From Desulfofarcimen acetoxidans DSM 771 (GTDB lineage: Bacteria > Bacillota > Desulfotomaculia > Desulfotomaculales > Desulfofarciminaceae), in NCBI RefSeq assembly GCF_000024205.1, contig NC_013216.1, positions 2,542,001 to 2,606,000 of the forward strand: a DNA stretch of 64,000 nucleotides. Direction: 5' to 3'. Shown piece by piece: positions 9,042 through 17,702 of the stretch; position 1 is the stretch's first letter; the number at the start of each line of letters is the position of its first letter. Below the pieces are notes generated by a model. That model was not told the DNA's origin. It was given only the letters and a program-made list of their open reading frames with translations, and did no database searches. Both the position numbers and the translations under genes were made by a program.

Positions 9042-9051
9042 CACCAAATAA

Positions 9052-9080
9052 ATATTAGCAAAACAACAAACAAAATGCAA
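9052..9080 (-). promoter_or_regulatory. sigma-A-like promoter of htpG
   Basis: On the minus strand TTGCAT (9080-9075) and TAATAT (9057-9052) are 17 bp apart. Transcription would begin near 9045, just before the CIRCE operator. Confidence 0.8.
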
Positions 9081-9266
9081 TAATATTTTAACCGAAAAAT
9101 ACTTCAATAAAACTAAATTAGGCTAATTTTCTACCAATATCATTATTATCCTTTTTAAAACGAAGAATTTTATAACCTTATCTCAGGGATAATTGGTCTT
9201 GTACTATACCGTTTGACTGTATTAAAATTAAGCTTGGCAAAAACTCATTCTAAAGGACGTGATTGC

Positions 9267-9863
9267 ATGGCCAAAACCAAGAAAAAAACACCTGAATTAA
9301 CAGCCAGCGGTTTTAATTATGATCAGGATCTGGCTAAGGTCCCCATTAAGGTGTTCCCCGCTTTGCAAGCTCTTATTGCCAACCAGCATGATTTAATAGA
9401 AATCGCGCAAAAGTACGAACCGGATAAATTTATATTTCTGGAAGCACATAAAGGCGAACTGGCGGAAGTTGAAGAAATTATTGCACAACAGCACTCAATA
9501 TTTTTTGAAAAAAAAGAAAAGGCCAAAGCTAAAAGGCTTCAAGAAAAGAATGCCTTTAGCGAGCCCGAAAATAAATCTTTTAACAGCGGCTTTGTCAGGA
9601 ACACGGAATTCGGGGACTTCGAACCGGCTGTTGAAAGAGAAAGTGAACCTCCGACACTGGACATGCTGGCTGAACAAATGAGTCCCGGGCTGCCGTCAGC
9701 TAAATATGAGCCGAGAAAAGTCTTTGAGCCGGCTGCAGAAAAACCCGATATCAGGAGAATAGCTGTGGGAGCTTCCATTAAAGCATTAACCAACTTATTA
9801 AGCCGTAAGCTAACGGAAGAAGAAGTTACAGCCATAGAAAAAGAAATAGACTCTTACCTTTAA
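9267..9863 (+). CDS. hypothetical protein, charged
   Basis: I do not recognise this 198-residue protein. It is lysine- and glutamate-rich, with a basic N-terminus (MAKTKKKTPE), a predicted coiled or helical stretch at residues 60-95 (EVEEIIAQQHSIFFEKKEKA), a proline-rich linker, and a small helical C-terminus (SIKALTNLLSRKLTEEEVTA). ATG at 9267 follows AAAGGACG. It is cytosolic by composition, and its 3' end overlaps the convergent flavoprotein gene by 4 nt. No function is proposed. Confidence 0.6.
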   Translation: MAKTKKKTPELTASGFNYDQDLAKVPIKVFPALQALIANQHDLIEIAQKYEPDKFIFLEAHKGELAEVEEIIAQQHSIFFEKKEKAKAKRLQEKNAFSEPENKSFNSGFVRNTEFGDFEPAVERESEPPTLDMLAEQMSPGLPSAKYEPRKVFEPAAEKPDIRRIAVGASIKALTNLLSRKLTEEEVTAIEKEIDSYL

Positions 9864-11098
9864 TTTTGAGCGGCACTGCTGCCGCTCAAATAACCGGTAG
9901 AGAAAGCTATTTGCAAATTATAACCTCCGGTTAAAGCGTCCACGTCGATAACTTCACCGGCAAAGTATAAGCCTTTAATAAGTTTTGATTCCAGAGTTGA
10001 AGAATTAATTTCTTTAGTATTAATGCCGCCGCTTGTAACAATAGCCTCCGCCAGCGGTCTGGTGCCGGTTGCAGTAATAGTAATATTTTTAAATGTATGT
10101 GCCAGCTTGTCACGTTCTAATCTAGTAATTTGATTAATTTGTTTGTGTTCATCCAACCCGGATAAACCTATAATCACCGGTATCATTCTTTGCGGCAGCA
10201 AATCATCCAGTGCATTTTTCAGGTGCTTGCTCTGATAGGTTTGAAAATCCCTCTGCAGCCGCATATCCAGTTGTTCTATTGAGAGAGCGGGTTTTAAATC
10301 AACCCACAGCTTTACCGGAGCCTGTGACCAGTAATTTTTTAAATAACTGCTAATACTCAGTATAACCGGGCCGGAAACCCCGAAATGTGTGAAAAGCAGT
10401 TCTCCGAACTGTTCTGTTACCGCACGATTGTTTACCACAGCACTGACAGATACATTCTTCAGGGTCAAACCTTGCAAATCTTTGGCCCATTTTTCTCTGC
10501 ACACCAGAGGAACCAGAGCAGGCTTTGGTTCAATAACAGAATGCCCTAATTGACCGGCCATCCTATAGCCGTCCCCGGTTGAACCGGTCTGGTGATAAGA
10601 TAAACCGCCGGTAGCCAATAGCACTTTTTGACCCTTTACCAGGCTCCCATTTCGCAGCATTACACCTGTTGTACAGCTTCCTTCTTGAGTTACCCGTTTT
10701 ACCTCAGTATTTAGCCTGACTTCCACGTGATTTTCGTGCAAATGCCTGCTGAGCGCTTTTATCACATCGCTTGATTTATCAGATACCGGAAATACCCGGC
10801 TGCCTCTTTCAACCTTGGTTTTAACTCCCAAAGAATGCAAAAGCTCTATCAAGCTCTGATTGCTGAAGCTATAAAGAGAGCTGTATAAAAACTTCTTATT
10901 GGTTGTAATATTGCGCAAAAAATCATCCATATCACCGTTATTGGTCACGTTGCAGCGGCCTTTGCCGGTAATATACAGCTTCTTACCCAGCTTTTCGTTT
11001 TTTTCCAGCAGAACAACTTTCAGTCCTTTCTCAGCAGCCGCTGCAGCTCCAAGCATACCGGCCGGCCCACCACCAACCACAATCAGATCGTAACCCAT
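9860..11098 (-). CDS. NAD(P)/FAD-dependent oxidoreductase, HI0933/BaiN family
   Basis: This 412-residue flavoprotein has an N-terminal FAD dinucleotide fold, IVVGGGPAGMLGAAAAAE at residues 6-23. It also has the family signature GKGRCNVTNNGD at 46-57 and a C-terminal FAD-binding segment AGEVIDVDALTGGYNLQIAF near 375-394. The family is widespread, and one clostridial member (BaiN) acts in bile acid dehydroxylation, but the substrate here is unknown. The gene stands alone with about 200 bp of AT-rich sequence upstream, in which CGGAGGTTTA occurs twice (a duplicated ribosome-site-like block). Confidence 0.88.
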   Translation of the reverse strand: MGYDLIVVGGGPAGMLGAAAAAEKGLKVVLLEKNEKLGKKLYITGKGRCNVTNNGDMDDFLRNITTNKKFLYSSLYSFSNQSLIELLHSLGVKTKVERGSRVFPVSDKSSDVIKALSRHLHENHVEVRLNTEVKRVTQEGSCTTGVMLRNGSLVKGQKVLLATGGLSYHQTGSTGDGYRMAGQLGHSVIEPKPALVPLVCREKWAKDLQGLTLKNVSVSAVVNNRAVTEQFGELLFTHFGVSGPVILSISSYLKNYWSQAPVKLWVDLKPALSIEQLDMRLQRDFQTYQSKHLKNALDDLLPQRMIPVIIGLSGLDEHKQINQITRLERDKLAHTFKNITITATGTRPLAEAIVTSGGINTKEINSSTLESKLIKGLYFAGEVIDVDALTGGYNLQIAFSTGYLSGSSAAQN

Positions 11099-11302
11099 GT
11101 TAAACCTCCGAATTACCGTTATAATCCAAACTTTTTCATCTAATCAAATCATAATCTATATAAACCTCCGAGCCAATATGCAAATATTAAATATAAGCAT
11201 ATTATAAATCTCCTTAGCAAACCATGCAAACCGATATTCAAAATGCAGCTGAATCGGTCTGAAAAACAGCCTGGTTATTGACCATAAAGCTCATGCAACG
11301 CA

Positions 11303-11662
11303 TCAACCTTTAGGCCTAAAAATCAGCGCGCCCATGAAACCAAAAATAATTGCAGCTGAAATACCGGCACTGGTAACTTCAAATATCCCGGTTAATATCC
11401 CTACCATACCGGTAGTTTTAGCCTCCGTCAAAGCGCCGTGAACCAGAGAATTGCCAAAACTGGTTATTGGCACAGTAGCACCGGCACCGGCAAATTCAAC
11501 CAGAGGTTCGTACAACCCCAGACCACCCAGCACAGCCCCTGATACCACCAGAAGTGTCATGGTGTGAGCCGGAGTGAGCCTGGCCACATCCATCAGCAAC
11601 TGACCTATAACACAAATCAAACCACCGATTAAAAAAGCCCAAACAAATATCAAAAGAATCAT
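11303..11662 (-). CDS. spoVAE: stage V sporulation protein AE (SpoVAEb type)
   Basis: This 119-residue membrane protein has about four hydrophobic segments and is part of the SpoVA channel, which moves dipicolinic acid into the forespore and out during germination. It shows [20 protein letters not shown], a signature shared with SpoVAC. ATG at 11662 overlaps the end of spoVAD by 4 nt (ATGA). It is the last gene of the operon DUF1657, DUF421, spoVAC, spoVAD, spoVAE. Confidence 0.93.
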   Translation of the reverse strand: MILLIFVWAFLIGGLICVIGQLLMDVARLTPAHTMTLLVVSGAVLGGLGLYEPLVEFAGAGATVPITSFGNSLVHGALTEAKTTGMVGILTGIFEVTSAGISAAIIFGFMGALIFRPKG

Positions 11663-12672
11663 CCTTCCCCATCATATTCAAAGCTGACTGCGTAACAAAT
11701 ACCGGGAATACTCTCATTTTGCTGGAAGGTTAGAGGAGACAAAAGAGCGCCTGTAGCGGCAATCAAAACTTTTTTCAGTTCACCTTTTTTCATCCGGTTA
11801 AAAATATGGCCATATGTAACTGTTGCAGCACAGGCACAGCCACTGCCTCCCGCCATTACCGGCTGGTCTTCCTTGTATATGAGCAAACCACAGTCAGTAA
11901 ATTTATCCTGCGGTACAGGTAAACCATGTTTTTTAAGTAAATCAACAGCAATGGTATTGCCAACTCTGCCTAAATCGCCTGTAGCAATAAGATCATAATT
12001 ATCAAACCCAAGACCCGTATCCCTGAAATGAGCCTCCAAAGTGTCAACCGCAGCAGGCGCCATGGCAGCACCCATATTAAAAGGATCAGTTATGCCCATA
12101 TCTACTACTCTGCCAATAGTAGCAGCCTTGACTCTCGGTCCCTGGCCCTTTGGAGCCAGAATAGCGGCACCTGCCCCTGTCACCGTCCACTGGGCTGTAG
12201 GTGGTTTTTGAGAACCGTATTCAGTAGGGTAGCGAAATTGTTTTTCCACAGAAGCATTATGACTGGCGGTAGCACACAATACATATTTGGCAGCTTTACT
12301 GTCTAGCAGCAAAGCTGCCAGAGCAAGGCCTTCCATGGAAGAAGAGCAGGCGCCGTAAAGACCGAAAAACGGTATGCCCAAGGTTCTGGCTGCAAAGCTG
12401 CTGGATACTATTTGGTTCATTAAATCCCCGCAAAGAAAAAACTGAATATCTTCTTTTTTTAAACCGGCTTTTTGAATAGCCGTTTCACAGGCATCTTCCA
12501 ACAATTTTTTTTCAGCTTTTTCGTAAGTCGTCTGGCCCAGCCACAGGTCATCGTGCAAAATATCAAAATCACCGGACAGAGCCCCCTGTGCCTCAAAAGG
12601 CCCACCTATAGCGCTTGAAGCAATAATGCAAGGTTTACTGGAAAATACCCAGGTTTGATGTCCGCGCAGCAT
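11659..12672 (-). CDS. spoVAD: stage V sporulation protein AD
   Basis: SpoVAD is a thiolase-fold protein that binds dipicolinic acid on the outer side of the spore inner membrane. The 337-residue length is normal. It has the ketoacyl-synthase-like pocket [17 protein letters not shown] near residue 107 and TGDLGRVGN near 232. ATG at 12672 follows AGGAGCCTGAT. It lies 1 nt after spoVAC and overlaps spoVAE, so the three are translated as a set. Confidence 0.95.
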   Translation of the reverse strand: MLRGHQTWVFSSKPCIIASSAIGGPFEAQGALSGDFDILHDDLWLGQTTYEKAEKKLLEDACETAIQKAGLKKEDIQFFLCGDLMNQIVSSSFAARTLGIPFFGLYGACSSSMEGLALAALLLDSKAAKYVLCATASHNASVEKQFRYPTEYGSQKPPTAQWTVTGAGAAILAPKGQGPRVKAATIGRVVDMGITDPFNMGAAMAPAAVDTLEAHFRDTGLGFDNYDLIATGDLGRVGNTIAVDLLKKHGLPVPQDKFTDCGLLIYKEDQPVMAGGSGCACAATVTYGHIFNRMKKGELKKVLIAATGALLSPLTFQQNESIPGICYAVSFEYDGEG

Positions 12673-12673
12673 A

Positions 12674-13162
12674 TCAGGCTCCTCCCAGCATGGTAAGCAG
12701 TGTTTTTATCAAAGCAATCACAAAGGCGGCAAAAACTCCAAAAACAATCACGGAACCGGCCAATTTAAACATATTGCCGCCTACACCCAGAACAAATCCT
12801 TCACTCCTGTGTTCAATGGCTGCCGCAGCTATGGAATTGGCGAAGCCTGTTACAGGTACGGCAGTACCGGCACCCGCCCACTGTGCAATATGATCATATA
12901 CTCCCAGGGCAGTAAGAATTACTGAGATTAGAATGAGTACGGCTACAGTAGGATTACCCGCAGTTTTTTGAGTGAAACCAAAGTGGTTGACAAAAAAACC
13001 TTGAATAAGTTGTCCAAAGACACAAATAGTGCCACCCACCAGAAAAGCCCGAGCGCAATTCATCAACACCGGTCTCTGAGGCTCTCTAATTTGGGCAAAC
13101 TTTTTATATTCCTGTTGAACCATTGTTAATTTCTTTAATTTCTGATTTGACAATAACAGCAC
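12674..13162 (-). CDS. spoVAC: stage V sporulation protein AC
   Basis: SpoVAC is a membrane protein, up to 162 residues here, with about four transmembrane segments. It is the mechanosensitive-channel-like part of the SpoVA complex. The signature WAGAGTAVPVTGFANSIAAA lies near residue 103. The start is uncertain: GTG at 13162 has little in front, TTG at 13153 follows GGGGTG at 6 nt and fits better, and ATG at 13123 also exists. The gene is 34 nt downstream of the DUF421 gene and in the same direction. Confidence 0.93.
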   Translation of the reverse strand: MLLLSNQKLKKLTMVQQEYKKFAQIREPQRPVLMNCARAFLVGGTICVFGQLIQGFFVNHFGFTQKTAGNPTVAVLILISVILTALGVYDHIAQWAGAGTAVPVTGFANSIAAAAIEHRSEGFVLGVGGNMFKLAGSVIVFGVFAAFVIALIKTLLTMLGGA

Positions 13163-13195
13163 CCCATTCAGTTTAATTATCTAATCCAGCCCGCG

Positions 13196-14056
13196 TTATT
13201 TTTTTAACCAGGGTTCTAAATCCATCACTACACTGCCTAATGTATCAGCAGCTTCACTGAACATAGACCTGGCTTTAGAATCATTTGTTCCCAGGGCGTA
13301 TAATTCACAATCAGCCAGGCACTTTTTTAAATTAACAAAAACCAGTTCTTTGGTTTTAGGTTGGGGAAGATTTATTGCATCATCAAATAAGTCCAAATAT
13401 AACTGGCCATAGGAATCAACCTGGGCCATAAATACATTTTCAGTAGCTACCCCCAGCTTGTCCAGTTCCGCGGCCAGCCAGCTTTTATTGAGCCCCATTG
13501 AGGCCAGGGGTTCGTTCAATATAATACCGTCGAGTATTACCGTTTGCGGAGATGTTTCTTGCCCCATGGCTATACCCATAGTTTTAGCTGAAACAGGCTG
13601 CTTGTCTTTTTTCAGCAGTACGCTTACTTCCCCGTCAGGCTCTAAAACAGCAAACTCAACATCAGCAAAGTTAAATACACTTTTTTTACGCAACTGGCTT
13701 AATAAATCTTCAGAAGTCAAACGAACTTGTGTTAACTTGTCTTCCAACAGCTTTCCGTTATTGATCAATACAGTTTCTTTTCCATGAACAATCTCACGAA
13801 ATTTTTTCGATTTAAGAGCCAGAATATGTACCAATGCCGGCAGCAGGCTCCACACCAGCAAAACAGTTAAGCCCAATAACAAATTGTCTATTATGTTTAA
13901 GCCGATAGACGCCACCGTAACTCCTAATACCACAGACCAAACAAAGTCAAATAAAGTCATGCGTGAAGCCTGTCTTATACCCATAATACGTATAATAAGC
14001 AGCAGCAAAGCCAATAAACCTACGGATCTAAGTATAATCATTAATCCCTCTGACAC
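13196..14056 (-). CDS. DUF421 (YetF-like) membrane protein of the spoVA operon
   Basis: This 286-residue protein has three N-terminal transmembrane segments (MIILRSVGLLALLLLIIRIMG and two more before residue 90) followed by two small soluble DUF421 repeats. GTG at 14056 follows AAGGGGA at 7 nt. DUF421 proteins occur in sporulating Firmicutes beside DUF1657 and spoVAC-AD-AE, including the mobile spoVA operon linked to very heat-resistant Bacillus spores. A role in the spore inner membrane is therefore likely, by family context. The biochemical activity is unknown. Confidence 0.85.
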   Translation of the reverse strand: MSEGLMIILRSVGLLALLLLIIRIMGIRQASRMTLFDFVWSVVLGVTVASIGLNIIDNLLLGLTVLLVWSLLPALVHILALKSKKFREIVHGKETVLINNGKLLEDKLTQVRLTSEDLLSQLRKKSVFNFADVEFAVLEPDGEVSVLLKKDKQPVSAKTMGIAMGQETSPQTVILDGIILNEPLASMGLNKSWLAAELDKLGVATENVFMAQVDSYGQLYLDLFDDAINLPQPKTKELVFVNLKKCLADCELYALGTNDSKARSMFSEAADTLGSVVMDLEPWLKK

Positions 14057-14090
14057 ATTAATTTCCCCTTAATTTATTTTCTTAAAACAC

Positions 14091-14297
14091 TTAAAAGCCC
14101 TTGTATTGCGGCTCTTCAAATTCGATTAAACCAATTCTGTCTTCAAAGTCCTTCACAACGCTGTTGATTTTTTCAATATTCATGTCCAACACCTTTTTGG
14201 CCTCTGAATTCTCTGTATAGGAAGCAAATGTCTCCAAGGTATTCACAGTTCCTTTAAGTACTGACATAGTTTGTTTTAACTGTGAAGCAACAGTCAT
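14091..14297 (-). CDS. DUF1657 small protein, first gene of the spoVA operon
   Basis: This 68-residue helical protein begins MTVASQLKQTMSVLKGTVNT, which matches the usual MTV start of DUF1657 proteins. ATG at 14297 is used because GAGAGGTG lies 6 nt upstream; a GTG at 14306 would lie inside that site. The predicted structure is two long helices. It precedes the DUF421 gene by 34 nt. Its function is unknown, but it co-occurs with spoVA genes in many spore formers. A perfect AT-rich hairpin (14353-14374, AGCTAAAAA arms) lies upstream and may be part of its leader. Confidence 0.8.
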   Translation of the reverse strand: MTVASQLKQTMSVLKGTVNTLETFASYTENSEAKKVLDMNIEKINSVVKDFEDRIGLIEFEEPQYKGF

Positions 14298-14507
14298 GTC
14301 ATTCACCTCTCTCCTGCAATTTATTTTGTATTCTGATAAGAGTTTATATACCAGCTAAAAAACCATTTTTAGCTTGTGAATATAATAACTTAATCTGAAT
14401 ATATATCTTATAATATTTGGTATGGTATTAAACAACCACGTATTTTACCCATTTTAAGTTCACATAATATATTATCCGACATATGTGCATATAAAATTAA
14501 TAAACAC

Positions 14508-14539
14508 TTAACAATCGCTTAACAGAATGCTGGTATAGT
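14508..14539 (+). promoter_or_regulatory. PhoP-box-like repeats and -10 element before the phosphate genes
   Basis: TTAACA at 14508-14513 and 14519-14524 are direct repeats with an 11-bp period, the pattern bound by PhoP of Bacillus (TTAACA-type hexamers with 5-bp spacers). TATAGT at 14534-14539 could be the -10 element, with no good -35 of its own, as expected for an activated promoter. Phosphate-starvation control of the next two genes is the inference. Confidence 0.65.
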
Positions 14540-14588
14540 TCTACTGGGTAAATATTTGTATAAATCATAATGCGGGAGGCTAATTTTG

Positions 14589-15203
14589 ATGTTTTTCAAA
14601 AAAAAGGACATATTCTTTGAAACTATAATCTTAGATGTAGATAATCTAAAAGAAGCTGCCTACCTGTTTCAAGAAGAAATCCACAATTTGCATGATTCTG
14701 AACATTACGCCGAAAAAATTAAGACCCTGGAGGACAAAGGGGATGGGTATACCCATACAATAATGCACGCGCTAAACAGGACATTTATTACCCCGTTGGA
14801 AAGAGAAGATATCTTCGGATTGGCTTCCAAGCTGGACGATGTACTGGATGGAATAGAAGCTTGCGCTGACAGAATGGAACTATATAATGTTAAGGAATCA
14901 GACGACTACATGAAGCTGTTCGCTCAAATGATTGTTAACTCTGTGGATGAAATATCCTTTGCCATAAAGCTGCTGGTACAAAAAAAGATGATGGAAATGT
15001 CCAGGCATATTAACAGGATTAATGAACTGGAAAATGAGGCAGATCAACTTCTGAGAGAAGCTATAAAAACTTTATTTGAGGAAATTGATAATCCCATACT
15101 GATTATTAAAAAGAAGGATCTTTATGAGGTCTTGGAAAGTGTTACTGATGCCTGTGAAGATGTGGCAGACCTTTTGGAATCCTTGATTATGCGTAATTCA
15201 TAA
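14589..15203 (+). CDS. DUF47 / PhoU-like phosphate transport regulator
   Basis: This all-helical protein of 204 residues belongs to the DUF47 family (PhoU-like helix bundle). It is usually encoded next to Pit permeases and thought to gate or regulate them. Conserved acidic metal-binding stretches include EDKGDGYTH near residue 49 and DVLDGIEACADRME near 91. ATG at 14589 follows GGGAGG at 9 nt. It ends 11 nt before the permease gene, and a PhoP-box-like site lies upstream. Confidence 0.92.
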   Translation: MFFKKKDIFFETIILDVDNLKEAAYLFQEEIHNLHDSEHYAEKIKTLEDKGDGYTHTIMHALNRTFITPLEREDIFGLASKLDDVLDGIEACADRMELYNVKESDDYMKLFAQMIVNSVDEISFAIKLLVQKKMMEMSRHINRINELENEADQLLREAIKTLFEEIDNPILIIKKKDLYEVLESVTDACEDVADLLESLIMRNS

Positions 15204-15214
15204 GGAGAAGAAAA

Positions 15215-16213
15215 ATGGATTCAACTCTGGTTTTAATTGCAGCTGTGGTTTTGCTGGCTTTATCTTTTGATTTTATCAATGGTTTTCATGATACAGCAAA
15301 TGCTATTGCCACTTCTATTTCCACAAAGGCCTTGACACCCCGTGCCGCAATTGTTCTGGCTTCTACTATGAACCTGGTCGGAGCCCTGACTTTTACCGGC
15401 GTAGCCAAGACAATTGGAGGCAAAATTGCCGATCCAATGAAATTGGAGCACGGTTTGCCTATAGTCATAGCGGCTTTAGTGGCCGCCATTATATGGAACT
15501 TAATCACCTGGTATTACGGTATTCCCAGCAGTTCGTCCCATGCTTTAATAGGCGCTTTAACAGGTTCAGTCATTGCCTCCGCCGGACTTTCAGCCGTTAA
15601 TTTTGCCGGCTTTCTTACAATACTGCAAGCACTGATACTGTCTCCTGTTTTAGCTTTTTGCATAGGATACATTATTATGAGTATATTAAGATTCGTCTTT
15701 AGGAGTGCCAACCCTCGTTCAACTAACCGGATGTTTAGATTTTTACAAATATTGACCGCCGCTTTTCAGGCCTTCAGCCACGGCACTAATGATGCACAAA
15801 AATCAATGGGTATAATTACCTTTGCTTTAATTGCCGGTGGTTTACAGAATACCCATGACATACCCTTTTGGGTTAAGCTGACCTGCGCCATAGCTATGGC
15901 GCTAGGAACTTCTGTCGGCGGATGGAAAATCATTAAGACAGTGGGGACTCAAATTATAAAGCTTAAACCTATCAGCGGTTTTGCTTCAGATGTTACGTCC
16001 GCAAGTGTTATTATAGGAGCAACTATCATTGGTCAACCGGTAAGCACTACTCACGTTATATCTTCTGCTATTATGGGCGTAGGTTCGGCTAAAAGACTTT
16101 CCTGTGTAAAATGGTGTACCGCCCAAAGAATGATCACCGCATGGTTAATAACACTTCCTATTACAGCCACTTTAGCGGGCTTAGTTTACCTGATTGCATC
16201 TATACTTTTTTAG
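15215..16213 (+). CDS. pit: inorganic phosphate transporter, PiT family
   Basis: This low-affinity, cation-coupled phosphate permease has 332 residues and about ten transmembrane segments. It has the duplicated PiT signature: FDFINGFHDTANAIATSIST near residue 17 and AFQAFSHGTNDAQKSMGI near 187. GIPSSSSHALIGALTG and QPVSTTHVISSAIMG are the paired second motifs. ATG at 15215 follows AAGGAGAAG. It is in an operon with the DUF47 gene, and its stop codon lies within the stem of the terminator hairpin. Confidence 0.95.
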   Translation: MDSTLVLIAAVVLLALSFDFINGFHDTANAIATSISTKALTPRAAIVLASTMNLVGALTFTGVAKTIGGKIADPMKLEHGLPIVIAALVAAIIWNLITWYYGIPSSSSHALIGALTGSVIASAGLSAVNFAGFLTILQALILSPVLAFCIGYIIMSILRFVFRSANPRSTNRMFRFLQILTAAFQAFSHGTNDAQKSMGIITFALIAGGLQNTHDIPFWVKLTCAIAMALGTSVGGWKIIKTVGTQIIKLKPISGFASDVTSASVIIGATIIGQPVSTTHVISSAIMGVGSAKRLSCVKWCTAQRMITAWLITLPITATLAGLVYLIASILF

Positions 16214-16257
16214 CAAATAAAAGAAGCTCTCGACTCAAGAGCTTCTTTTATTTGCTA
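16211..16257. terminator. bidirectional terminator with a 20-bp perfect stem
   Basis: Positions 16211-16230 pair perfectly with 16238-16257 across a 7-nt loop. The stem contains the stop codons of both converging genes (pit and the HTH gene). A-rich and T-rich outer halves let it act in both directions. Confidence 0.8.
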
Positions 16258-16754
16258 AATACTCTTTTCCACCAACTTTGTGAAGATTTATTTGATAATT
16301 CTTTATCGGTATTTTTTTGAAATGCTTCCGCCTTTTCTAATCGTCGTCGCATTTGTTTTAATTCCTCTCGCAGTTTGTTCAATTCTTCTTCCTGAGCGCT
16401 AATATACTCAAAAGCAACAGTAATTTGACGCATTGCTTTGACCAAAAGTTCCAGTAAATTAACCAAAATCATCAACGGCACTAGTACCCGGTAAGATTTA
16501 GCATTTCCTACTGCCATAAAAGCGCTATAATCATTCTTAAGTTTTTCGGAAATTTCATTTATAGTTAAGCCGTTTTGATCAAGAGATGAAATATGTATCA
16601 TAAGATTAACCGTTTCCGGTGTATACCTTTTATAACGGCCAAAAATACGGTATTGCAGGTAACGGTCATACAGATTTGCATAACGTTTTACTGTAATTTC
16701 TGATAACCCTGCTTCCTCAGCCACTTGAGTTAATGTTAACCATTTTTCTTCCAT
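16248..16754 (-). CDS. MerR-like helix-turn-helix protein with coiled coil
   Basis: This 168-residue protein starts with a winged helix-turn-helix of MerR type (LTLTQVAEEAGLSEITVKRYANL, residues about 7-29). It has a hydrophobic segment VLVPLMILVNLLELLVKAM near 90-108 and a C-terminal coiled coil rich in Glu, Leu and Arg (EEELNKLREELKQMRRRLE). ATG at 16754 follows AAGGTGG at 6 nt; an earlier GTG at 16772 is less likely. DNA binding is likely, but the target and any signal are unknown. The design resembles RacA-like or spore-gene-associated MerR proteins, though I do not claim that identity. Confidence 0.65.
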   Translation of the reverse strand: MEEKWLTLTQVAEEAGLSEITVKRYANLYDRYLQYRIFGRYKRYTPETVNLMIHISSLDQNGLTINEISEKLKNDYSAFMAVGNAKSYRVLVPLMILVNLLELLVKAMRQITVAFEYISAQEEELNKLREELKQMRRRLEKAEAFQKNTDKELSNKSSQSWWKRVFSK

Positions 16755-16915
16755 TTTTTCCACCTTACACACTGAAGTTAACTTATAAATTTAAATGGAG
16801 GAAGCTATGAATTCTTTGTGTATAAATATAATTATCTTTACTTATTAGCACGGCATAATAAGGTATTATACCATATTTTTTCTTTATAAATGAAAAGAAC
16901 AGGTGAAAAAACTAT

Positions 16916-17584
16916 TTATTTTTCCAACAGTTGGCTGCTTATAATCCCTTGCGGCATATCTACCACTACATTGGGAACCTGGCCGACAATAATACTCTCA
17001 GCTAAAGGAACCTTTGTGGCAATTTCTGTTTCTCCCTTTTGCAGTGGCAACATGATTTGAATATTTGTTCGCAGGTACAGGTAGATCTTGTGTCTGGTTT
17101 GGTTAATACCCGCTTGCTCAAACTTATCTGTTATGTCAGCATGGACAACACCCACAGGCATAATATTGAATTTCAATCTAAATCCTGAATTAGCAAACAA
17201 AGATGTGCCTGATACCTGACCGATCGGAATAAAAATATCCTGTATTTTTAATTCTTCTAAAGACTTTTCAACGGCCAGGGTTATGTCGGAAGCTGTACGG
17301 CTGACTTTAATCGTATTAGCCTGCATCATAACTATTCGACCCTCGTTGTCCTTATGGATATTGACAAAGTCCTGGTATTGAACAGTTTCTTCAGAAATCT
17401 GCTTTTGAATACACCTGTTAACCGACTCAGTAGACAATTGTATTGCCCTCGCCTGAGCAATTTCATAAATAACAGGCTTAAGACGATACTCAACAATATA
17501 AAATCCTCCTGTCAATATCGTAAAAATAAATAATGAAAAAAATATAATAAAAACAGTTCTGGCAGGCCGCCTCCGTTTAAACAT
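16916..17584 (-). CDS. yunB: sporulation protein YunB
   Basis: This 222-residue protein has one N-terminal membrane anchor (VFIIFFSLFIFTILTGGFYI, residues 11-30) and an extracytoplasmic domain. The segment IPIGQVSGTSLFANSGFRL near 118-136 is typical of YunB, a sigma-E-controlled protein needed for efficient spore formation. ATG at 17584 follows GGAGGTG. It stands alone between an HTH gene and tyrS, both on the same strand. Its molecular role is not known. Confidence 0.9.
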   Translation of the reverse strand: MFKRRRPARTVFIIFFSLFIFTILTGGFYIVEYRLKPVIYEIAQARAIQLSTESVNRCIQKQISEETVQYQDFVNIHKDNEGRIVMMQANTIKVSRTASDITLAVEKSLEELKIQDIFIPIGQVSGTSLFANSGFRLKFNIMPVGVVHADITDKFEQAGINQTRHKIYLYLRTNIQIMLPLQKGETEIATKVPLAESIIVGQVPNVVVDMPQGIISSQLLEK

Positions 17585-17702
17585 GCTATCACCTCCACAA
17601 AAGTATTTGGAGGCCAGTCATAATTAGACCGGTTGCTTCTCCTTATAATATGTGAAGGTGAACTAAAAGGTGCTCTATTTCCCGGAGTATAAAAATACTA
17701 AT

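Noticed and set aside
16807-16848. A 13-codon frame (MNSLCINIIIFTY) behind GGAGGAAGCT.
   Set aside because: Too short and without promoter or terminator evidence; probably chance in AT-rich sequence.
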